A stretch of DNA of 64,000 nucleotides. Origin: Rahnella sp. AA (GTDB lineage: Bacteria > Pseudomonadota > Gammaproteobacteria > Enterobacterales > Enterobacteriaceae). The first letter of the stretch is position 1. Each line of letters begins with the position of its first letter. The DNA lies in NCBI RefSeq assembly GCF_002834385.1, contig NZ_PITQ01000001.1, positions 806,001 to 870,000 on the forward strand, given 5' to 3'. Below, piece by piece: positions 58,311 to 64,000 of the stretch. Both the position numbers and the translations under genes were made by a program. The notes beneath the pieces are model-generated. The model searched no databases, was not told where the DNA came from, and was given only the letters and a program-made list of their open reading frames with translations.

Positions 58311-58451
58311 TTAACGTTTCTTTTTTTTACCCTGTACAGCTTTGAAGCGTGGATTACTTTTGCAAATCACATAAACCCGGCCTTTACGACGGACTACGCG
58401 GCAATCCGGATGTCGGTTTTTCGCTGAACGTAATGAACTGAGAACCTGCAT
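58311..58451 (-). CDS. rpmJ2: Alternative 50S ribosomal protein L36 (zinc-free paralogue)
   Basis: This 46-residue protein is the E. coli YkgO homologue ([17 protein letters not shown] at the start, VQGKKKKR at the end). Compared with zinc-bound RpmJ it lacks the full Cys3-His zinc ligand set, keeping only Cys17 and Cys30. It replaces the zinc form when zinc is scarce. It lies 20 bp after rpmE2 and its ribosome site is in that gap. It is too short for a 60-codon cut-off. Confidence 0.93.
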   Translation of the reverse strand: MQVLSSLRSAKNRHPDCRVVRRKGRVYVICKSNPRFKAVQGKKKKR

Positions 58452-58471
58452 TTCATTTTCCCTGGAGTTGT

Positions 58472-58726
58472 TTATTTCTTACCGAGGAAGCTGCCAAAGC
58501 GCTGATTGAATCGCGCGGTGCTGCCTTCTTTGGAATACTCTTTCTGCTTGCCGGTGTAATACGGATGTGACGCTGAAGAGACTTCGATAGTCACATACGG
58601 ATAAGTTGCGCCTTCCAGTTCAATGGTCCGGTCAGTAGAAATGGTTGAGCCAACTTTGAAGTATTCGTCTGCGCTGGTGTCGTGAAAAACCACGGTGCGA
58701 TACGCAGGATGGATAGCGGGTTTCAT
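58472..58726 (-). CDS. rpmE2: Alternative 50S ribosomal protein L31 type B (zinc-free paralogue)
   Basis: This is the E. coli YkgM homologue of 84 residues ([23 protein letters not shown], then [17 protein letters not shown]). It has no CxxC, so it binds no zinc. When zinc is low, Zur derepression lets it displace the zinc-containing RpmE from ribosomes and frees zinc. A Zur-box-like palindrome lies just upstream of its start, and rpmJ2 follows in the same operon. Confidence 0.96.
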   Translation of the reverse strand: MKPAIHPAYRTVVFHDTSADEYFKVGSTISTDRTIELEGATYPYVTIEVSSASHPYYTGKQKEYSKEGSTARFNQRFGSFLGKK

Positions 58727-58743
58727 AATGCCTCTAAATGTTA

Positions 58744-58758
58744 TGTTATACTATAACA
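58744..58758 (-). promoter_or_regulatory. Zur-box-like operator of rpmE2-rpmJ2
   Basis: TGTTATA-C-TATAACA is a perfect 7+7 palindrome matching the Zur core motif. It lies 17 bases upstream of the rpmE2 start codon and probably covers the promoter -10, so bound Zur would block transcription. Confidence 0.85.
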
Positions 58759-58800
58759 ATAAGTATGCACCCATCTGTTTACCGGTTCAAGACTCAGGCG

Positions 58801-58828
58801 AAAAAAAAGGCCGCATAAGCGGCCTTTT
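58801..58828 (-). terminator. Terminator of acrAB
   Basis: AAAAGGCCGC (58805-58814) pairs with GCGGCCTTTT (58819-58828). On the minus strand the stem is followed by a T-run. Confidence 0.87.
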
Positions 58829-58845
58829 CTGTGGAGCGGATCCTG

Positions 58846-61800
58846 TTACAGCGTCGGATGCTCTACTTTGTGGGTATGTTCGATGTCTTCGTTCTTCTTA
58901 CCAAAGCGGCGGCGAACCACCACGAAGAAGACCGGAACAAAGAAGATCGCCAGCAGTGTTGCAGTGATCATCCCGCCCATTACGCCGGTACCTACGGCGT
59001 TCTGAGAACCGGAACCTGCACCGGAGCTGATAACCAGCGGCATTACACCGAGGATAAAGGCCAGTGAGGTCATCAGGATCGGACGCAGACGCATACGGAC
59101 TGCCTCAAGCGTGGATTCGATCAGGCCTTTACCTTCTTTATCCATCAGGTCTTTGGCGAATTCGACAATCAATATGGCGTTCTTCGCGGACAATCCGATG
59201 GTGGTCAGCAGACCAACCTGGAAGTAAACGTCGTTGCTCAGACCGCGCATCGTTGCTGCCAGAAGTGCGCCCACAACACCGAGCGGAACAACGAGCATAA
59301 CTGAGAACGGTATTGACCAGCTCTCGTACAACGCTGCCAGACACAGGAATACCACAATCAATGAGATAGCATACAAGGCCGGAGCCTGGTTGCCCGACAG
59401 GCGTTCCTGATAAGACAAGCCGGTCCAGTCATAGCCGATACCACTTGGCAGTTTGGATGCCAGAGACTCCATCATGGCCATAGCAGCACCACTACTTTGT
59501 CCTGGTGCTGGCTGCCCCAGAATTTCCATAGAAGGCAGACCGTTGTAACGTTCCAGTCGCGGTGAGCCGTATTCCCATTTAGCACTCGAGAATGCGGAGA
59601 ACGGTACCATCTGACCCGCGCTGCCGCGGACATACAAGTTATTGATGTCTGAAGGCAACATGCGGTATTTATTTTCAGCCTGAACGTACACTTTCTTCAC
59701 GCGACCGCGGTCGATGAAGTCGTTGACGTAGCTGCCCCCCACTGAAGCGCCCAGCGTGGTGTTGATGTCGGAAATGGAAACGCCAAGTGCCGTTGCTTTT
59801 TCCTGATCAATTTCAATCTTGAACTGTGGTGTATCTTCCAGACCGTTTGGACGAACCTGAGTCAGCAAATCAGGATGTTGAGCAACCATGCCCAGCAACT
59901 GATTACGTGCCTGAGTCAGTTTGTCATGCCCAAGGTTAGCCTGGTCAATCAGCTGGAAGTCAAAGCCTGTTGCCGTACCCAGCTCAACAATTGCCGGTAA
60001 GTTGAATGGGAACACCAGTGCATCTTTAATGGTGCTAAATGCACCCATTGCACGGCCTGCAATAGCAGGAACCTTGTTCTCAGCGCCACTACGTTCAGAC
60101 CAGTCTTTCAGGCTGATGAACGCAATACCGGTATTCTGGCCACGACCTGCGAAACCGAAGCCGTTAACGGTAAAGACAGAGTTTACGTTGGCTTTTTCTT
60201 TCGTCAGATAGTAGTTGCTGACTTCATCGAGCACTTTCTGCGTACGTTCCTGGGTCGCACCTGCAGGCAACTGCGCCATCGTCAGGAACACGCCCTGGTC
60301 TTCTTCCGGCAGGAAGGAGGTTGGCAGGCGGATAAACAGGAATGCCATGCCGACTACGATCAGCAGATAAATCACCAGATAACGGCCGGTGCTGCGCAGA
60401 ATGTTGCCCACGCTGTCGGTGTAGTGGTGCGTACTTTGCTCGAATTTTTTGTTAAACCAGCCGAAGAAACCTTTTTTCTCGTGGTGTTCGCCTTTGGCAA
60501 CCGGTTTAAGCATGGTCGCACAAAGTGCCGGTGTCAGGATCATCGCCACCAGAACGGACAGTACCATGGCCGAAACGATGGTGATGGAGAACTGACGGTA
60601 GATAACACCGGTAGATCCGCCAAAGAAGGCCATTGGGATGAATACTGCGGACAGCACCATCGCAATACCCACCAATGCGCCCTGGATCTGCTCCATGGAT
60701 TTTTTGGTGGCTTCTTTCGGTGGCAGGCCATCTTCGACCATAACGCGTTCGACGTTTTCGACAACGACGATGGCGTCATCGACGAGCAAGCCTATCGCGA
60801 GCACCATCCCGAACATCGTCAGGGTGTTTATCGAATAACCAAATGCGGCAAGAATCGCAAATGTGCCGAGCAATACCACCGGAACGGCAATCGTTGGGAT
60901 CAACGTTGCACGGAAGTTTTGCAGGAACAAGAACATCACCAGGAATACCAGGACGATGGCCTCGAAAAGCGTTTTGCCTACTTCTTTAATCGAGATTTTA
61001 ACGAATGGCGTGGTGTCGTATGGATAAACGACTTCTAAACCTGCCGGGAAAAACGGCTCAAGTTTTGCCAGCGTGGATTTAACCGATGCAGCGGTATCAA
61101 GGGCGTTAGCACCCGTGGCCAGTTTAATCCCTAAACCCGAGGCCGGTTGTCCGTTGAAACGTGCGATAACGTCGTAGTTTTCACCACCGAGTTCAATTTT
61201 AGCCACGTCTTTCAGGCGAACCTGCGAACCATCCTGGTTGACCTTCAGAATGATTTTACCGAATTCGTCCGGTGACTTCAGACGGGTCTGAGCAACGATG
61301 GACGAGTTCAACTGCTGGCCCGGAACCGGTGGCGTACCACCGAGCTGGCCTGCGGCAATCTGGTTGTTCTGAACTTTGATTGCGTTAATCACATCGACTG
61401 GCGTCAGCTGGTAGTTATTCAGTTTGTTTGGATCCATCCAGATACGCATAGCGTACTGAGCACCAAATAACTGAACATCACCCACGCCAGCGGTACGGCT
61501 GATAGGATCCTTGATGTTGGAACCTACATAGTCGGCGATGTCATCCTGCGTCATTGAACCGTTGTTGGAGATAAAGCCTGCCACCATCAGGAAGCTGCTG
61601 CTCGATTTCTCAACGGAGATACCCTGTTGCTGAACTTCCTGCGGCAGCAACGGCGTTGCCAGCTGCAGTTTGTTCTGAACCTGTACCTGCGCGATATCCG
61701 CATCAGTACCGGAAGCAAAGGTCAGGGTGATCTGAACAGTACCTGATGAATCACTGGTCGACGACATGTACATCATGTTGTCGATACCGTTCATGTTCTG

Positions 61801-61998
61801 TTCAATAACCTGGGTAACAGTATCCTGCACCGTTTGCGCATCGGCACCCGGATAGGTTGCGGTCAGCTGGATCGCTGGTGGCGCAACAGTCGGATACTGT
61901 GCGATAGGCAATTTAAGAATTGCCAATGCCCCTGCCAACATGATGATGATCGCGATTACCCATGCAAAGATGGGACGATCTATAAAAAACTTAGCCAT
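58846..61998 (-). CDS. acrB: Multidrug efflux RND transporter AcrB
   Basis: AcrB is the inner-membrane proton-driven pump of the AcrAB-TolC tripartite efflux system, with broad specificity for antibiotics, dyes and bile salts. The 1050 residues have the RND layout: twelve membrane helices, large periplasmic loops, the proton-relay aspartates in [14 protein letters not shown] (near 407-408), and a Lys in the second half ([18 protein letters not shown], near 940). It follows acrA by 16 bp. Efflux is regulated through AcrR, encoded divergently. Confidence 0.98.
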   Translation of the reverse strand: MAKFFIDRPIFAWVIAIIIMLAGALAILKLPIAQYPTVAPPAIQLTATYPGADAQTVQDTVTQVIEQNMNGIDNMMYMSSTSDSSGTVQITLTFASGTDADIAQVQVQNKLQLATPLLPQEVQQQGISVEKSSSSFLMVAGFISNNGSMTQDDIADYVGSNIKDPISRTAGVGDVQLFGAQYAMRIWMDPNKLNNYQLTPVDVINAIKVQNNQIAAGQLGGTPPVPGQQLNSSIVAQTRLKSPDEFGKIILKVNQDGSQVRLKDVAKIELGGENYDVIARFNGQPASGLGIKLATGANALDTAASVKSTLAKLEPFFPAGLEVVYPYDTTPFVKISIKEVGKTLFEAIVLVFLVMFLFLQNFRATLIPTIAVPVVLLGTFAILAAFGYSINTLTMFGMVLAIGLLVDDAIVVVENVERVMVEDGLPPKEATKKSMEQIQGALVGIAMVLSAVFIPMAFFGGSTGVIYRQFSITIVSAMVLSVLVAMILTPALCATMLKPVAKGEHHEKKGFFGWFNKKFEQSTHHYTDSVGNILRSTGRYLVIYLLIVVGMAFLFIRLPTSFLPEEDQGVFLTMAQLPAGATQERTQKVLDEVSNYYLTKEKANVNSVFTVNGFGFAGRGQNTGIAFISLKDWSERSGAENKVPAIAGRAMGAFSTIKDALVFPFNLPAIVELGTATGFDFQLIDQANLGHDKLTQARNQLLGMVAQHPDLLTQVRPNGLEDTPQFKIEIDQEKATALGVSISDINTTLGASVGGSYVNDFIDRGRVKKVYVQAENKYRMLPSDINNLYVRGSAGQMVPFSAFSSAKWEYGSPRLERYNGLPSMEILGQPAPGQSSGAAMAMMESLASKLPSGIGYDWTGLSYQERLSGNQAPALYAISLIVVFLCLAALYESWSIPFSVMLVVPLGVVGALLAATMRGLSNDVYFQVGLLTTIGLSAKNAILIVEFAKDLMDKEGKGLIESTLEAVRMRLRPILMTSLAFILGVMPLVISSGAGSGSQNAVGTGVMGGMITATLLAIFFVPVFFVVVRRRFGKKNEDIEHTHKVEHPTL

Positions 61999-62014
61999 GA
62001 ATTACCGGCTCCTA

Positions 62015-63190
62015 TTAAGACTTCGTCGCTGTAGCGGGCGCTGCTGCGTTTTGATCGACTTCCTGTGCAGTAACCTGTACGCCTGGCTTAATTTTTTGCA
62101 GACCTGTCACGATAATTTTATCGCCACTTTTCAGGCCGTCGGTCACGACCCATTTGTCGCCAATAGCTTGCGTTGTGGTCACAGTACGAAGTTCAACTTT
62201 ATTGTCAGCGCCAACAACCATCGCTGTTGCATCACCGCGTGGGTTACGGGTGATACCTTGCTGAGGAACCAGCAGAGCATTGTCGTTTACCCCTTCATCC
62301 AGACGTGCGCGCACAAACATGCCGGGCAGCAACGCGTCATTTGGGTTAGGGAAGATGGCACGCAGCGTAATGGAGCCAGTCGTTTCATCAACGGTCACAT
62401 CAGAGAATTCCAATGTACCCGCTTGTGAATATTCTTTACCGTTATCTAACAGCAGCTTGACCTGTGCTTTGCCGTCAACTTGTTTCAGGCTACCGTCAGC
62501 CAGCTCTTGTTTCAGACGCAAGAAGTCGTTGCTGGACTGAGTCACATCGACATAGATAGGATCAAGTTGTTGCACTGTTGCCAGCGCCGTGGTTTGTCCG
62601 GTAGACACCAGAGCACCTTCAGTCACTGACGAAATACCGATACGCCCGCTGATAGGGGAGGTGACTTTCGTGTAAGCCAGATTGATACGTGCGCTTTCAA
62701 CTGCTGCTTTGGAACTTACAACAGCAGCGTCAGCCTGTGCGGCCGTGGCAACAGCGGTATCGTAGTCTTGTTTACTGATGTAGTTGGTGCCAAGCAGGGG
62801 TTTATAGCGATTCACCGTCAGACGGGAAATTTGTGCGTTAGCCTGAGCTTTTACCAGATCGCCTTTAGCGCTGTCATACGCGGCCTGATAAGTGGCTGGA
62901 TCGATTTGATATAACGAGGTTCCAGCTTTAATTTCGCTGCCTTCAACGAAGTTACGTTTCAGAATAATGCCGCCAACTTGTGGGCGTACTTCAGCAATGC
63001 GAAAAGCAGCAGTACGACCAGGAAGTTCGGTTGTTACATTCAACGGTTCAGTTTTGAGCGTAACGACGCCAACCTGCGGAGCATGTGGCGCACCTTGTTG
63101 AGCTTCTTTATCGTTACATCCTGTAAGTGCTAAGCTTCCGGATAGCATCAGAACTACCGCCAGAGGCGTTAACCCTCTGTTTTTGTTCAT
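62015..63190 (-). CDS. acrA: Multidrug efflux periplasmic adaptor AcrA
   Basis: AcrA is the lipid-anchored membrane-fusion protein that links AcrB to TolC. The 391-residue lipoprotein has the lipobox LTGC (Cys25). After a beta-barrel/lipoyl domain comes a long helical hairpin (about 100-170, with KAQANAQISRLTVNRYKPLL), then a beta-barrel domain. It is the first gene of acrAB, divergent from acrR. Confidence 0.98.
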   Translation of the reverse strand: MNKNRGLTPLAVVLMLSGSLALTGCNDKEAQQGAPHAPQVGVVTLKTEPLNVTTELPGRTAAFRIAEVRPQVGGIILKRNFVEGSEIKAGTSLYQIDPATYQAAYDSAKGDLVKAQANAQISRLTVNRYKPLLGTNYISKQDYDTAVATAAQADAAVVSSKAAVESARINLAYTKVTSPISGRIGISSVTEGALVSTGQTTALATVQQLDPIYVDVTQSSNDFLRLKQELADGSLKQVDGKAQVKLLLDNGKEYSQAGTLEFSDVTVDETTGSITLRAIFPNPNDALLPGMFVRARLDEGVNDNALLVPQQGITRNPRGDATAMVVGADNKVELRTVTTTQAIGDKWVVTDGLKSGDKIIVTGLQKIKPGVQVTAQEVDQNAAAPATATKS

Positions 63191-63280
63191 AAATAAACCT
63201 CAAGTGTCCGATTTCAAATTGTCCAATGGATCACAACATTCCAAATCCATTGCTGCGCTTTTAGTATGTGCGTGCTATGT

Positions 63281-63304
63281 TACATACATTCAAGAATGTA
63301 TGTA
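63281..63304. promoter_or_regulatory. AcrR operator
   Basis: TACATACATT (63281-63290) and AATGTATGTA (63295-63304) are perfect inverted arms separated by CAAG. The E. coli AcrR operator has the same arms and overall 24-bp layout. It sits between acrA and acrR, so AcrR can repress both. Confidence 0.93.
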
Positions 63305-63331
63305 AATCAAACTCCCCTTAAAGACAAACCT

Positions 63332-63967
63332 ATGGCACGAAAAACCAAATCACAGGCGCTGGAAACCAGACAACAGATTCTGGATGCTGCTGTGCGTGAA
63401 TTTTCTGCCCGTGGAGTATCGTCGACATCACTGACTGATATTGCGAATGCAGCCGGTGTGACGCGGGGCGCAATTTATTGGCATTTCAGGAACAAAGTGG
63501 AACTGTTTAATGCGATCTGGGAAGCTTATGAATCCCGGATAAAAGTGCTCGAAGTAGAGTATCAGACAAAGTTTCCGAATAATCCACTGCGTATTTTGCG
63601 CGAAATCCTTATTTACATTCTGGTCGCCACTGTCACGGATACGCAACGTAAGGCATTGATGGAAATTATATTCCATAAATGTGAATTTGTTGGGGAGATG
63701 ACCTCCGTTCATGAAGCGCGAAAAGCGTTGTATATGGAAGGCTACGGTAAAATTGAGCGCATCCTCGTGCGCTGTATTGAGGAAAATCAATTGCCCGCGG
63801 CGCTGGATACCCGCCAGGCTGCCATTATTTTACGCGCATATCTCACCGGATTGATGGAGAATTGGTTGTTTATACCTGAAAGCTTTGATTTAGAAAGTAA
63901 TGCAGAAAGATTCGTTGATACTTATATTGATATGTTACGACATTCCTCCTTTCTCGCCGTTGTCTGA
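63332..63967 (+). CDS. acrR: TetR-family repressor AcrR
   Basis: AcrR is the local repressor of acrAB, released by many efflux substrates. The 211-residue TetR-family protein has the N-terminal HTH (about 10-60, [41 protein letters not shown] in outline) and a C-terminal ligand-binding domain. I chose the ATG at 63332 (MARKTKSQ), which matches the family. The upstream in-frame ATG at 63266 would place the start within or above the operator. No terminator is visible before the window ends. Confidence 0.96.
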   Translation: MARKTKSQALETRQQILDAAVREFSARGVSSTSLTDIANAAGVTRGAIYWHFRNKVELFNAIWEAYESRIKVLEVEYQTKFPNNPLRILREILIYILVATVTDTQRKALMEIIFHKCEFVGEMTSVHEARKALYMEGYGKIERILVRCIEENQLPAALDTRQAAIILRAYLTGLMENWLFIPESFDLESNAERFVDTYIDMLRHSSFLAVV

Positions 63968-64000
63968 TAATCTCTGAATACTTTCCATTAAATTAATGAG

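Noticed and set aside
54119-58726. Prophage or integrative element around hha and the zinc genes
   Set aside because: No integrase, phage structural gene, tRNA target or flanking direct repeat was seen. Gradual gain of separate operons explains it as well.
60424-61038. 204-codon frame opposite acrB
   Set aside because: It lies inside a well-identified RND pump gene and translates to a low-complexity His/Asp/Gln-rich peptide with no ribosome site.

Overview
The window is a stretch of core chromosome from a gammaproteobacterium of the order Enterobacterales. Gene order from secF to acrR follows the region around 9-11 min of Escherichia coli almost gene for gene. Protein similarities recalled from memory, moderate base composition, a 67-residue Hha of the Yersinia YmoA form and ERIC repeats suggest family Yersiniaceae, perhaps Rahnella or a close relative. 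The genus is an inference. I see no rRNA, tRNA, phage, insertion sequence or CRISPR array. The only RNA gene I recognise is ffs (4.5S RNA).

Layout. 1-6.6 kb: the secF end, yajI, then nrdR-ribD-ribH-nusB and thiL-pgpA, facing yajO. 6.6-9.8 kb: xseB-ispA-dxs on the minus strand (isoprenoid precursors). 10-13.8 kb: thiI, yajL/panE and yajQ. 14-15.3 kb: an extra Gfo/Idh/MocA oxidoreductase. 15.4-21.8 kb: yajR and cyoABCDE (cytochrome bo3 oxidase). 22-25 kb: ampG, yajG and bolA. 25.5-34.9 kb: the protein quality-control block tig, clpP, clpX, lon, hupB, ppiD, ybaV. 35-39 kb: fadM, queC, ybaE, cof. 39.2-40.8 kb: a Cds1-like cysteine desulfhydrase divergent from decR. 41-46.6 kb: mdlAB and the nitrogen-controlled glnK-amtB pair. 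46.7-49.1 kb: tesB, ybaY, ybaZ and ffs.

After ffs the synteny is broken by accessory cargo: a DUF1311/LprI-like gene, an adenine module (NCS2 permease, adenine deaminase, divergent LysR regulator, PurR-like site), hha-tomB, an unknown 117-residue protein, and a zinc-starvation island. That island is a zinc-type ABC transporter with a 35-residue membrane peptide, next to the zinc-free ribosomal paralogues rpmE2-rpmJ2. Both of its operons carry Zur-box-like palindromes. The window closes with acrB-acrA and the divergent repressor gene acrR.

The most interesting points are the zinc island and its microprotein, the pairing of DecR with a Cds1-type enzyme, the adenine module with its PurR-like site, a 15-bp perfect inverted repeat in the thiI leader, and two ERIC elements, one of which begins at the yajQ stop codon. 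Everything else looks like conserved enterobacterial housekeeping DNA.
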